A program made the position numbers and the translations under genes. A stretch of 64,000 nt of DNA, taken from Apoderus coryli. Lineage: Eukaryota; Arthropoda; Insecta; Coleoptera; Attelabidae. The first letter of the stretch is position 1. Every line of letters begins with the position of its first letter. The stretch is taken from contig OU452199.1 in NCBI GenBank assembly GCA_911728435.2, positions 24,066,860 to 24,130,859 on the forward strand, in the 5' to 3' direction. Below the pieces are notes generated by a model. It did not search any database, was not told the origin of the DNA, and saw only the letters and a program-made list of their open reading frames with translations. Positions 11,037-24,352 of the stretch are shown piece after piece.

Positions 11037-13382
11037 ATTTGTACTAGTAATACGTTACGGGCTCCAAAGTATATAATGGAGTAACGCGATGGACTCATAT
11101 ATAACTTTGCGGACTCCGATTTCGGAGCACATAGCGTTTTTCAAAATTTTTTAAGTATTTGGATAGAGGACTGCCTAAGGATTCATATGCCAAAAATTTG
11201 CTTTGAGCCCATAAGGTCCCCCAGTATATACTTGGAGAAAATTTAGTTCAAGCGTATATCAAAAGCGCTAGTGTCGGACGTCTGGGGATAAGGCTAACAC
11301 GGGCTTCGACCGTATATCTCAAAATAGGTCCACGTTGCTGTCTCCAAAAAATTTCAACGCTGGTTGGTAAGCCCGGTGTGCTATCGATTTTTAGAATTTA
11401 TTTAAACAGTTGTGAGATATTATTTGCAGTTTCGCAGCACAAGAGAGAATGGGTGTACGAGGTGAGGGGTATTTAGCGCACGGGTTGAGTTTCTAGATTG
11501 AATACTCGTATTTCTAACGTACTACAAAAATTGCTGCTTTTTATATAAATCTAGCATACAGGGTGATATTACTTTTTTGCAATCTCATAAGGCATAAAGA
11601 TTTTGAAATTTGAAATAATGAATTATTTTACTCCACGTTTTCAACGTTTCGACTATATTATCTTTCTTCAGGTAATTTAAATTTATCGTGATATTCAATT
11701 ACCTTTTAGATCGATGGGATAGGTTTACCATGCCACATAAATTTATATTTTTTATTTTTTTCTTGTAATTCTTAAATCTTATTTCACTCTATATACATGT
11801 TCATCACGCATAATGAATAAATCATAATTAAAATAATGTTTCATTTCATGTTACCAATGCAACTTTTCGGCAATATTTGACTTCTTCAGGTACAATTTCT
11901 GGATAGCATGATGTTCGTTTATTTTGTAGATTCTTAGCTTTATCTACGCCACAAATAAATAATATTTTTTCTTGCATTTCATCAATGTTGTTTCAATCCC
12001 ATAATATAGACATTCCTTGGTATTAGGCGCTTATCGATTCAATACATTATTTTAACTAGTGTTTTATTTCAAGGCGTAGGTACATTTCGTTTTTGAATAT
12101 TGACAACTCTTTTTACATAGACGTTGTAGAAGAATAATAATTATTACTCTTTATTCCAGTATTATTCATTCAAGAAAATGTTATTTTTGAGTGAACCACT
12201 GAAGACGTAATAACTCGAAATAAACAATGTAGTTGAACATCAATGTAAGTCACTTTTTACCACAAATAAATAAATGACAATTTGAAACATACAGGTATTA
12301 TGGGACTTTAAACACGCACAAAAAGTATCACCTCTCTGGTACGATAGGAGAATATTAGTTAAAATGCAAAAGTCCAATCTACTTTGCTGGCTACTAAGTA
12401 ATACAATATTACTTTAATGTTACAGACTCACATATACATACCTATATCAAATGGAATCTAAAGAAATACTTTTTACATAACTCTAGATTTTTGAGAGAAT
12501 AATAATTATAATTAGGTATTATTCCTTTTTCTAATATGAATTATTTAGGAAAAAGTTTGAAAGCATATTTTTATTTTTACATTACTATTTCATTTTAAGT
12601 AAATTGTCTTTATTTGGAAGATTTCAATAATACAAAAATGCAAATTGAAATCAAATTTCTAATTTTAAAGAAATAGCATAATCTAAAAATGTTGCTAAGA
12701 TTTAACAAATGTGTCTACGGACTATATCTAGTTTGATAACTATTATTATTAGTTCAGATTAAATATTGATTAATGTCGATGGAAACGGAAAATGGTAATA
12801 TTATCTGGCAACATTTCTGTACTCTTATATCTGTGGCCACTATAGGTAAAATAGTACCTGATATCCGAAAGAGCTTGTGCGACTATTCGGTTTAATTTTA
12901 ACTATACCTATATCTATTTACTGTTTAGATTAGATAGATCTAATCATGGACCCTAGATAATCTATATTTTAAAGGCAGAAGTGAAAAATATAATTCAACT
13001 ATCGCTTTCAAAACTGACACAGGATCATATCTACTATCATTAATATTCACACATGCTAATTTTACTTTTAATTTATACTCTATATTATACCATTATTAAT
13101 TTACTGCACCCGCTTTTAACTGAAATCAAACTTAACTAATGAATCAAACAACTTGTACACAAAACGAGACGGCTAGACATGTATAATGATGATATATTGT
13201 TTACGTGACAGTGCAGAAGAGTAAGTGCAGTATGATCCTGAAATGCTACCTAAAATAAATCCCAAAGAGGCTGAGGTACGTCATTCGTGCATGAAATGGA
13301 CAGCCAATATACCGCATATATATATGGACAACGAAAATGATGCAAAAACATGCAGTCTATAGGTCTTGGTTAACTATGTGTA
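11037..13382. other. Intergenic stretch without a gene
   Basis: No coding region supported. Between 11050 and 11400 the base composition is less AT-rich, with no recognisable product. Near 11648-11672 and 11870-11895 the minus strand has CUGAAGA followed at hammerhead distance by GAAAC or GAAAA; stem I does not pair, so these are at most decayed relatives of the hammerhead motifs elsewhere in the window. The rest is plain AT-rich DNA. Confidence 0.5.
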
Positions 13383-14690
13383 TACAGGGTGAGTCGGGAG
13401 GAATGGGCCTAACTCTAAGAGTGTAATCTATGCATCATAGTAAAAAGAAAAAACGCAACTGTTATCCAATATTCATTTGATTTCAAGTTATAAGGCAAAA
13501 ACAAAATATTGCATTAATGTAGCTTTCCTGTAATAAATGTTATTATTATTTGCATTTGATTGTTGTGCTGTCACTATCCTATTAGTGTTAGTATAATAGG
13601 TTACATTGATTCGAATTTGTATCATTCTAATTTTTGGAAATGCCACACATATATTCACATCTCGAATACACCAATATGGTTGTTATTTATGGTTTGTATA
13701 ATGGGAATGCTACAACGGCTGCTGAAGAATATCGTAAACGATTGCCACATGAAAGAACACGGACCAGAAAAGCCCTTATCAGAGTTTCCAATAAACTCTG
13801 CGAGACCGGAACGCTTCCAGTGGTAATGTAACATCCGAACGAGTCATTCAACAGGATGCAGAAGAAATAGAAAGTGTTCTAGATTTAGAGGAAGATGCGA
13901 CGACGAAGAATTGGAAATCAGTTGGGTATTCCCCAAAAAGAGTGGCCAATACGCTTCACGAGAAAGGCTTATAACCGTAGCATGTACAGCGTGTACAGAA
14001 TCTTCAACCTGGAAAATATGACAAACGTATGGAATTTTGCGATTGGATAATTAATAATCGTCATCTTTTACCGTACATACTTTTTACTGACGAATCTACA
14101 TTTACCCGTGACGGCATCAATAATAGTCAAAACTTCTATGTATAGTCGGACGAAAATCCTCACGCAATAGTCCAGCGAAATATTCAACACAGATTTTCAG
14201 CAAACGTGTGGTGCGGCATGATCGATAATAATTTCATTGGCCCTTTTCTTTTGGAAAATCGTCTTACAGGGGATGACTACTTAAATTTTTGAGGAAATGA
14301 ATGGCAAGGACTACTGGAGGAGATTCCTTTAAACATCAGAATTGAAATGTATTATATCAACACGACGGAGCGCCTGCCCATTACGATGGTCGGGTAAAGC
14401 AACCCATGGACGAAAGGTTTCCAGGACGTTAGATTGGTCGCGGTGGTCCTAATAGTTGGTCTCTTATATCGCCAGACCTTCCGCCTTTGGATTACAATTT
14501 ATGGAGTTGGTTAAAAACTGAGGTTTGCAAAGTAAAAGTAGATACTAGGATGCATTAATTAGACGCATTCGAAATGCTACACTCAATATTAAAGAAAGGC
14601 ACAAACCAATTAGAAGTTCCACGCACGCCCTTCGTAAACGAAGCAGGAAATGTTTGGAAGTCAATGGCGTTAATTTTGAAAATTTACTAA
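13383..14690 (+). pseudogene. Dead IS630-Tc1-mariner type transposase
   Basis: Left end ACAGGGTGAGTCGGGAGG is typical of element termini of this group. From 13634 a helix-turn-helix head is read (MVVIYGLYNGNATTAAEEYR), then after frameshifts the catalytic parts: LFTDESTFTRDG (first Asp), VWCGMIDNNFIGPF, a broken QHDGAPAHY-like segment near 14353-14385 (second Asp) and SPDLPPLDYNLW (third Asp). At least four stops or frameshifts break it. It belongs to the same broad group as the transposases at 28970-29332 and 31191-32264 but is far more decayed. The right terminus was not found. Confidence 0.82.
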
Positions 14691-15928
14691 ACCATTCATT
14701 TATTTATTTATTTTCCATTGATCTCGATCCAGAATCTGTTGCTCCAGTCAAATTGAATTGTTTCTCATAAAAAAATACAGCAGTAGTTCTACTATACCAG
14801 TGTCAAAAAATTTCAGTTTCATAAAAGAAACTGGGTTAAGTATTAACATGACCTAGTACTTCAAATCGATCTAAATGTAATTATGTACGATAATGAAATA
14901 TAAATAAACTCGAAATTGTTTGATTAAATTTATGTTAACAGAGTAAAAATTACAAAATCAATATAAGGATATCTGAATAAATAATTCAGATTATCCTGTT
15001 TACAGTTAAATCTGTCTGAATATTATTTGTGAAAGTTTAAATATTCAAAAAATCAATTCATAAGTTTGAATCAGAAAATAATATATAGGTATATAATCAA
15101 ATGCCGGTGGTAGCCAGTCGGAAAATTAGATTTTCGATTTAAACATTTTTTATTTAAACTTAGTCTACCACTGACACCAACTATTAATAAACAAATAATA
15201 GAATAATGAAAGAAAACAACGGATGGATTAGTTCAGAAAATAATAAAATATTCTGACAGTCGCGAAATATAACCAAAGTGTCATATTGATAGTTTACCTG
15301 AAATACCCATTATACTATAATAGGTAGTATTGTTATTTCACCAGGTCTTCATTTGTCAAAAATAATTACAGTTGATGATGTTATTTCTTCTATTTTTTGT
15401 TACTTTATATGGACTTACATTTCAGATCGGATTGTGCGTTACTTCTAGTGAGGCTGCTTGAATGGAAACGTTTTTAAAATAGTTCCCAAATCGTCAATTT
15501 TTTCATAACAGTATTAGAAAACAAAGAAGACGTGTGTGGTTTTCTTAATGATATAATATACTCGCCTAAACAACATACTAAATTGCGAGGTCCAACATAT
15601 GCTCTACTGCCAGACTTTTTTTAAATTTCACTACAAACATATTCCAGCACATTTTCCTCAACAAATCCAGACATTACACATGGAACATGATTAGATAGTT
15701 GATTTTCCAACAAATTTAATTTATTCATGTTCCACAATATTATATATAACAAATATTAAAACATTATATAAACGAAAGGAATCTATTCAACATAAGTATT
15801 TGACACTGTATTATAAAATATTAGTTTAGTTCATGTTTTCATATTTATATTAAAACATTATTATATCTAAAAAATCTTAATTTATGCTTAGTTCTATTTT
15901 AATACTATTCACATGAACTAAATCCGGC
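14691..15928. other. Intergenic stretch with repeat fragments
   Basis: No gene. The segment 15620-15928 resembles 17205-17425 (same strand), so part of the dispersed repeat described at 15929 is duplicated here. Bases 15482-15500 share the AAATCGTCAATTTTTT core of the palindrome at 57575-57612. Confidence 0.5.
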
Positions 15929-17915
15929 ATTTTTTACTTCGATCAACATTAGAACATTCAATGCTTCCTATTTTGTGACAACCTTTCAGAATGCTGTATT
16001 TTTGAAATACATTTAAATGATTAATAAATTGAGAACGGCAGATCAGAAAACTTATCTGAACTAGGGAATTTTTCTTTTGTTTCTTGTTATTTTGATATGA
16101 AATTATTGATTACATAAGATAGGGTTGAAATATTTACTAATTGATTTCTTTTGTGCTGTGGTAAACGCAAAGACCGTAATGGAATTATATTTTTTACAAA
16201 GCGATATTAGATAATTATAAAAACTTTACTTATTTTTTTTGTGGAAATAATTGTAAATATTTATTAGTTTTGATTGAAAGATAGTGACACGCTATTTAAT
16301 AAGAGACAATGCTGCTCAAGTACATTTCCACATATTTTTTAAGACGAGATATCTCATGAATTCAAAAATTAAATCACACGTTATCAGGGGCCGAATTCTT
16401 GACTTGCAGGGAGTAGTATGGCCGAGAGAAATGAGATGCAGTTCTACTGAATCAAAGCTGTTATGCGTCACTTCCTTTGAAAATTAGGTGTTTGAATTTT
16501 AAGGCAGCAGAGGACGTATTTCTGTTAATCAATAGAATATTCTTATGGAGCAGAGTTTTGTTAGGTTTTCAAGTTTTAGCACCGTATCAAATATATTTTC
16601 AAATAGCAGTATTTAACTTTTTTAAGTTATTTTCTAGTTTAGAATCTGACATGTGAAAGCTGCTATGTATAAAAAGTTTAAATAAAAATATTAGAACAAC
16701 GCACTACACAGTCATTGGAAGATTTATAATAAAATTTAGTTCAACTTCGCAACAGTTTCGTCAGCAACGCTACTCTACTCTATTTTTCAGTTGGTTAGTT
16801 TTTATAGCACGTATTAATTCCGAAATGGTGCTAAATATTTTTGGGATTTTAGGTTTTGGGTGTATATTCGGTATTTGTTATTCTCGCAATCCGCCAATAC
16901 ATACAAATGTCAAATACATTCGCATGAGCGATCAATGAAATCGTATATCGCTGTAAGCTATATATCGGCTCAGAATATACAATTTGATAAAATTTCGCAC
17001 TTCTTTTATCACTACATCAATATATCATAAATACGCTGAAGCATAAATACATTAACAAATACAAAACGTAATAGCTCTTAATTACTCTAAGCTTCAAGCA
17101 AAACGAGTTCCAGGCTACTGGGAAGCCAAACAAGTGTAAAATATGCCATGTGTTTTTACATACAGTTAAATATTCATCTCACGTCGTGGGTTACTTTTTC
17201 ACCACAAACATATTCCAGCATATTTTCCTCAGAAAATCCACATAATACACAACATATTTACACATGGAACATGACTACATACTTGATTTTCCAACAAATT
17301 TAATATATTTATCTTCCACAATAATATAACAAATATTAAAACATTATTATATTTAAAGAAACTCCTAATTTATGCTTATTTTGATTTTAATACTATTGAC
17401 ATGCACTAGATCTGGCAGAAGTTGATACATTTGACCATCTAGGTTCTGAGCGTCTGCGTTTAAAGACAATTTTAAAAAACAACCATGGCCTCTTGTGTTA
17501 ACGCTTACTCTTCGTAATTGTAAGGTTGCGAGTTCAAAACTGGGCCATGCAACTTTTTTATTATTATTCAGATTGTTGCCGGTCTGCCCATATTGTGACG
17601 CGATGATATTTCCTTAATTGTACACTGTCATGATATGATATGGTTATGATATAGCGTGGAAAATTTGAAACATTTTTATATATGCCACAAAGCCAAACAA
17701 TTTGGTGAAATGAATAAAAAAAAAATTATAATATTGACGCGGATGCTCAAAATGTCAACTTTCTATCAGTAATAGAGATGCAAGAAATGTGTCGATATAT
17801 CCTTTCTTTCATTAATGGAGATGCAATAAACGTATCGATATTTTGGTTCGATCTCAATTTCTATTTAAGGTTGAACTATTGCCTCGAGGACTGCAATTGT
17901 CTGTTAATATAAAAT
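15929..17915 (+). repeat. Uncharacterised dispersed repeat, copy A
   Basis: About 2 kb that recurs in inverted orientation at roughly 58137-60664, recognisable throughout by shared stretches (for example around 15929-16000, 16140-16170, 17100-17230, 17460-17560 and 17740-17900) with many small differences and indels. There is no intact ORF and no known protein domain; the longest frame (16284-16487) has no recognised product. The family could be a non-autonomous retroelement, a Helitron or an old segmental duplication. Confidence 0.7.
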
Positions 17916-19354
17916 ACAATTGCATACCAATTATATTAACTATAATTGATTACAGACCTGCATACAAGGTGAATCTTCCTCAAGGGTCGTCTCGATATAA
18001 TATAGGAAAACTACTTTGATATTCAACATTTTGTTCTAGCACAAACATGTATATCAATTACGACTACAATCAGAGTACACAGAGGGTCCAAATAAGCGTT
18101 GTGTATTAAATTTATAATATTTTAGATGGGACAACCTATATTTGATTATTTATTTTGATAATAATCAGAAAACAGAACTTGGTTTTAGTATTCCTATATA
18201 TTTTTTGTAGGTAATCATGCCGATTGCAAGAAACCTTGTTAGCTCATGGTAAACTTCTTTTCGAAAGTGATTTTTCATGCGAAAAGCAGGGGCGGCTAGA
18301 TTTTTTTACTGTTATAAAATAGCGCACAGATTGATAGATTGTATACCTATTATACCTACGCACATGATGATTTCTTTTAAATTATGAAAATAAAATAATT
18401 GTCATGTAAATCGTGCTCGCTATCCAATGAGGATGCTCGCTATCCAATGCTCTGTCCGCGGTTTGCCCGTCGGCGAACGCAGAACGAGAATAGGCCAACG
18501 TCAATAAAAACATCCATACCGGACGTAATTAAATCATTTTAAGCGCGATGCCCCGTCTCTCGGCCCTATGCAAGGCGAGTTGCGACTTTTAATTATTGTT
18601 ATCTACTACCACATTGATTAATATTAGTCTCCGATTTTTTATTAAACAGAAACTGATCAGCTAACAGTTAAATGCACACATTTTTATGAGTTTTACAAAG
18701 TTTTTTTTTTTAATTTAAAAATGTATGTTTACTAATTTATGTGAGTTAAGTTGATTATCTATTGTATTGCTGTAAATTGCATATTCGTTCATCGCAGGAA
18801 TGTACTCATGTACGTATTTTATTTTCACTGTATTTATTATATGAGTACACATTCAATTTGGCTCTATCAACATTAAACTTAAACACATTCATAACAATTG
18901 GAGTTGCACAATTGTGTCTAGCATAGTAGGTATTACTGCAGCAATACGTTAATGTGTGAAATAAAGCTGGTAAGTCCGGCATTGCCTCTTCAAGCGTTTT
19001 TAGATGTACAGCAACTTGAGTGTCAAAAACAAAATAAATGAGAGGTAAAATGCCCCATCCACCTCTGTCTATATACCCCTTCATTTACTACTTAGTGTTC
19101 TCTCGCTTTGACCTATTGATCATGCATTATCTTTGATCTTTGTTCAATTCACTTTACGCATTAAGAAAAATTTGTAAATTATCATGCAGTAGATTGTGCA
19201 TTTATTTCATTTCTGGTTTTTCTTTAAAATAATCGTAATAAATTAAGGAACAGGCAATAAATAGAATAAATAAATAGGTATTTAGTAATTTTTCGTGTAA
19301 AGATTCTTAAAGTGAAGCATGTTTTTTGTGCTAGTGTAGTTGTACTGATAGTGA

Positions 19355-19546
19355 ATGGTTAATAGTATGGAAAATATGGATGTTCTAGGTCCAGGCTGTA
19401 GTGCACCAACGCCGACAGTAGTACAAGTAAACGTAGATTTAGAAATGCGAAATTCTGGGGATATAATCAATTATTTAATATATCGGCGGTCATTTTCAAA
19501 GCTCAAGGAATTTTTGAAATGCCATTTATACCGTAAAACTGACTAA
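19355..19546 (+). CDS. Small hypothetical ORF, possible first coding exon
   Basis: ATG at 19355 (or 19367) opens 63 codons beginning MVNSMENMDVLGPGCSAPTP. Composition is less AT-driven than neighbouring spurious frames and the protein does not resemble a transposon product. A TAA at 19544 ends it. No domain recognised; no clear splice donor was required. It could be chance. Confidence 0.2.
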   Translation: MVNSMENMDVLGPGCSAPTPTVVQVNVDLEMRNSGDIINYLIYRRSFSKLKEFLKCHLYRKTD

Positions 19547-19664
19547 GAAGATTTTCCCATGTTCCCAAATAATCAGCAAATAATATACATAATATATAAG
19601 TATGAATAGGTACTCTCATTAATTGGTAATAAACAATTTTTTTATAAAAATCTTTGTACCGCCT

Positions 19665-19710
19665 CACAACCCTCAGGACTCACGGCGGCCCGCGAGTCCT
19701 GAGGGTTGTG
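19665..19710. repeat. GC-rich perfect hairpin
   Basis: Bases 19665-19681 pair perfectly with 19694-19710 (17 bp, loop of 12 nt with CGGCGGCCCG). Such a stable GC-rich hairpin stands out in this AT-rich region. It follows the small ORF at 19355-19546 by about 120 bp. Function unknown. Confidence 0.75.
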
Positions 19711-20288
19711 ATTGGCGAAAAGATAAAAAAGTGATCACACATCACTTACACATTGTGACTAATAATCAAGATGGTTAGCGAAACGTCTGAGCGAGAAGGG
19801 GTAGTCTAAAGTTGCCATAAGTTGCTTAATAAGTTAATCTGCTCAATAACAGCTCCGGTCTCCACGGCAATCTTGGTACCTACGTCCACGTGGTGCGGGG
19901 CGGGCAACGAAGCTTCAGTCTTGTAGGTAACGGTCTAAGTGATTGATTGGTTTTTGGGCTAGGACTTTCTAGCTCGGCTAAGGATGTGCTTCCTAGTCCT
20001 CCTTCACTTTCCCCTAGTCAGACATCCTACGGGTCGGAAGGTTAAATGACTGGGATAGGGGAGAACATAATGTGTCTGTCCTACCTATTAGTTCCTTTTA
20101 TACTTGGAAAAGTAAGGGTAGTTCAGAGGCGGGCGTCGGACTCTCTAGGGATCTGATCTGTAACTGTCTGGCGGCTGCAGCAGAGGCCGGGTTATGGTGC
20201 TTATATGTATACTTCCATCATTACGTGTTGCACCCTTATATGCAGTCTTTTTATATCTTAGTAAGTATAATAAATCGGCCAATTTGCG

Positions 20289-21382
20289 ACATTCAATTAT
20301 ATATTTTGATATTAGGTACCCAAAAATGAAAATTAATCAACCCTACTTGTCGAACTAAACCTAAAACGATAGTGCTAGGAGAATGGATCGGCTAGAAGAA
20401 AGCAGTGTCAACCTTGCGAAGGATTAGGCGTCGCTATTTGAAGCTTTAGATGACTCGACATCGCTTGACAATCGCTATCCAGGACTGACACTTCCGTTTA
20501 GGATTAGGGAGAAGGGAAAGCTGAGCGGGCTACGTGTGATCTGGAAAACCCACTGTCAACACGAGTTATTTTAAGAATCAAGGGTACCCGACGAAGGGGA
20601 TATTGGTAAGATAATTTGAGCGATGGTAAGCAATTACGATAAGTCTATGATTATTAAATTTTTAAGTTTAGGACTGGGTGACAAAACAATTGCAATTACA
20701 GGGAAGGACTTTGTGACTGAACAATAAATGCTAAGTTCTTGTGTATGTACTCCGTATAAAACCCACAATACTCTCACTAAAATGCTAATATATAATAGGA
20801 GTGTTCCATCCTATTATAAATTAACATTTTTATCCTCCTCTCAATATAAATATAAGAAAAGCATAAGCATAATAAATATAAATAAAATTAAAGGAGGCCG
20901 CGAGAGTATTCTGGGTTTTATACGAAGCACATACACAAGAACTTAGCATTTATTGTTCAGTCACAAAGTCCTTCCCTGCAAATGCAATTGTTTTGTCATC
21001 CAGTCTTTCTTTACCATAACTTAAAAATTTAATAATCATAGACTTATTGTAATTGCTTACCATCGCTCAAATTCTCTTACCTATATCCCCTTCGTCGGGT
21101 ACCCTTGGTTCTTAAAATAACTCGTGTTGACAGTAGGTTTTCCAGATCACACGCAGCACGCTCAGCTTTCCCTTCTGTCAGTCCTGGATAGCGATGCCTA
21201 GTCATCTAAAGTTTCAAAAAGCGACGCCTAATTCTTCGCAAGGTTGACACTGCTTTCTTCTACCCGATGTAATATCCAATCCATTCACCTAGCACTATCG
21301 TTTTAGGTTTAGTTCGACAAGTAGGGTTGATTAATTTTCATTTTTGGGTACCTAATATCAAAATATATGTATAATTGAATGT
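20289..21382. mobile_element. 1.1-kb foldback palindrome
   Basis: The left arm (20289 to about 20783) is the imperfect reverse complement of the right arm (about 20898-21382), with many shared runs over 20 bp, separated by about 115 bp of unrelated AT-rich spacer. Arms differ by scattered substitutions and small indels, so it is not an assembly mirror. No ORF of substance and no known terminal motif. Probably a foldback-type non-autonomous element. Confidence 0.8.
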
Positions 21383-24275
21383 ATGTTGTTTCTGTTAAAA
21401 AAAGTCTCATAAATCATAATTTTAAAAATGTGATATACACATATGGGTTTGAAAAAAAAATTGAGTGTCAACGTAGTTTTCCTATAATATACCAACCCTT
21501 TGAGCCCATGACTTGTCATGTATAGGTATATTAAAACCTTTACTATATCTGTCGAATTCTAACATATACAGTAAACTTTCCCATTGGTCAAAATATTTTA
21601 ATACAAAATAACGCGCTTCTCGAGTGAAAAAATTAATATTAATAGCCATTTAGATAAAGTGTAAACCAGTATCACAAATGTTACATATATACCTACTAAG
21701 CCATCTGTTTTTTGCAATTTCATCCTAGGATTTGACCTAATAATAAATTCCTACCACGAAGTTTTATTTTGACACAAAGTGGTATTCTATATCGATATCA
21801 TGAATTCCATTAAATCGTTCATTTTATTTCGAAACAGATATTGTTTTATGTATTTCACCTCACTATCTAAACGGAGAAATATAAATTGTGTCGGATTAAC
21901 TAACACACTAAAAAATCTCACTCTTTATGGAAATTTGGAAAACTACATAAATAATATGTATATTAACCACTAATAATGCGAAAGCCGTTAGTAGTTTTAT
22001 GATGATGGAACATATAAAAGCAACCATGTTCATAAAATAGGACACTCAAAAAAGCACTTTTATTCTAAAATACCCTCTAAAATTTAACCAGGATTACGCG
22101 GCTAATAAAAATCGCATTTCCGACGCTCGTTAGCGAGAATACCCTTGCATTAGAGAACTTTATTGAATTACAAACTTTATGCGCATTTTAATATAACTAT
22201 CTCTACAATCCATTTTTATTTATTACAAAACTTTTTGAAAATCTAAGATATTGAGATTGTGGATTAAATATATTTACAATTAATATGTATTGCAAATCTT
22301 AGTTTAAACTAAATATTAGGTATTTACGTTTTAGCATAAAAACAATGTCAAAAAATAATAAAATTAACTTTCTAAAACAAATAAAAGAGAAAACATGTCC
22401 CTTCTTTTATGACTGTTAGAATATTAAGTTTATTATTTTTTGGGTTATTAAACTAAGTGTAGAGGATATTAACCCTTCAGTGATAACGTGCGGTGTCACA
22501 GACCGACTCAATATGTTTCTTTATTTGTCGGGCACATCTTTGATGAGGGGGGTGTACCTTTCTGTAATATCTTGACCATATCTTGACGAACATTAGTATA
22601 AAATATTAGGTAAAAATCTGCGCGTGTTATCAAATTAAAGAGAATTAGGATGTACGAGACCGACGTTATCACCTGATGAAATGGACAGCGATTAATAAAT
22701 ATTGAAAGTTTTGTGTATTAGTTTGAGTTTGTTACTTTTAATTCATACTAAAAATAGTTTGATGACTACGTATAATAAAATACGTAGTCATCAAACTATA
22801 AAAATATAATAAAATATTTTTACTTTATTATGATATATTATTTTCTACTTCAGTTTCAATTTTAGTGTCTAAGATTTTAAACGGTGTATTTCCTAAATAA
22901 TAATGCTTTGTAAAATGTTTCTTGTCTTGTTTTCTTCAATATTTTATATCTTCAATGTTTAATATTTTCCATCATGTGATGCTGTATGTTGATATTTTAT
23001 ACAACAAACCGGGAAACCTGATCGAAGCATTGGAAAGATGCATACAGATATTTAAGGGAGAATATTGACAAGGTACATGGGAAAAAAATTCTACTTAGGA
23101 AGGATTTGGAGACCCAGTAGAATAGGAATTCGCCTTTCAAAAGCCTACCTTCGGACGGCACCCTAAGAAGTTTGTGACAGGATTATTCACATTATAAAAA
23201 CGAGATTTCATTGTGTAGGTATAACAGTCGCAACGTTGTTTACAACTGAATTGTTTAAGGCTGTTTGGAAATTGACAAACGAGTATTCAGATGAAATATT
23301 AAATACTGTACTATGTCTGTAACCTGTCTTTGAACGAGAACGCCGGGACTGTCCATAATTTATTTAAGGTCAAATTTTATGATGACGCGTTCCAAGAAAT
23401 CACAAATAATTATAAAAATTCACATGACAACAGCGAAAGCAGAAATAATTATTTTCTACGCAATACCATGGGTGCAAATAGATTGACAACACTTTCCATA
23501 CTATAAATAGAAAGATAATAAGATAAGTTTAATGAGAAAGTAATTGACAAGGTTGCCAATAGGTAAAATACATATTATTATTGTTTTTCTACGACTGTCT
23601 TTAAATGCCTTTATTATAATATGTTCAATCATAATAAAATCAATCATAATAAAAATGTAGTACATTGTAATGTTGTTTTTCATTTGCCCAACAACTAGTG
23701 GGAAATATTTAAAAAAACACTGGTAAATTTCCTGGTAATGACAAAAGTAGCGTCGGTTATGAGAAATCACCACAGCAACGCCGACAATACAAAAAAACCA
23801 AATTGACAGTTTAAATTATTTTGCTAATTTTGATGTTTTAAAGCTATTTCTTTTTTTTTACACTCACGCACTAAAAAAAATGTTGAGATAAAGACGGATA
23901 TAAGCATTTTGAAGTTCCCTGAGACGATTAAGACCATTTACAGATGGAAGTCTGTCTGTGTGTGTCTGTATTAATTCTTCGCCGATAGCGCCCAAACGCT
24001 TTAAGCAATTGAGCTAAATTGTGGTATATGAGTCCTAGGATGAACCCGTTATTTTTTGGTTGAAATCGCTTAAGCCCTATGCACAACCGTTAAATTTCCA
24101 AATAGCAGTAGGCGTCGATTGATACATCATTTTAAATATTTTTTTATGTTCTGATTTACAGCGATATGTCACTTTTGATATTTGCCTCTATAATTCTCGA
24201 GAAAATCCTAAAATTGCACCAGTTAGGTAGTTGGAACCTATAGGTACCCTTATAAGAATGTATGTAGTAATTGAG
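21383..24275. other. Intergenic stretch with small palindromes
   Basis: No gene supported. At 22469 a TTAA is followed by CCCTTCAGTGATAACGTGCG, and near 22662-22680 a related inverted stretch (ACGTTATCAC) occurs, suggesting a decayed piggyBac-type non-autonomous element. A perfect hairpin lies at 22754-22799. Around 22975-23460 base composition is mixed but all frames are broken. Confidence 0.45.
22754..22799. repeat. Perfect 19-bp hairpin
   Basis: Bases 22754-22772 are the exact reverse complement of 22781-22799, loop of 8 nt. The stem carries TTTGATGACTACGTA. Could be a tiny foldback element or a small-RNA-like hairpin; no further support. Confidence 0.75.
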
Positions 24276-24352
24276 TACTTTAACACATTGATAGAGCGTT
24301 CGCGTCGCATGCGGAAGGTTCGAATTCCAGCTCTGACAATATTTTTTTTTTA
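24276..24352 (+). ncRNA. tRNA-derived sequence (SINE head or tRNA pseudogene)
   Basis: A-box-like AACACATTGATAGAGCG, then an anticodon-arm-like GCGTCGCATGC, then a B box GGTTCGAATTC (24317-24327), followed by a T run at 24341. Order and spacing fit a tRNA (alanine-like), but the acceptor stem does not close and the D arm is altered, so it is not a functional tRNA gene. A tRNA-derived SINE is the most likely origin. Confidence 0.6.

Larger units (their letters stand above)
17916..20288. other. Intergenic stretch, possibly with host-derived fragments
   Basis: Three things are visible. A slightly GC-richer patch at 18415-18570 has no identifiable product. A 92-codon minus-strand frame (18806-19084) has no recognisable domain. 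From 19855 to 20200 there is a GC-richer segment (GTGGTGCGGGGCGGG near 19891) reminiscent of the leader of the I-like element near 47080, possibly a relic of a related 5-prime end. None is firm. Confidence 0.4.

Noticed and set aside
18806..19084. 92-codon minus-strand ORF as a host gene
   Set aside because: No recognisable domain or splice context; left as unassigned.
17990..21500. Inverted similarity between about 18004-18030 and 21460-21489
   Set aside because: About 25 bp of AT-rich match; too short to call a larger foldback.
24276..24340. Functional tRNA gene
   Set aside because: Acceptor stem does not pair and the D arm is degenerate.
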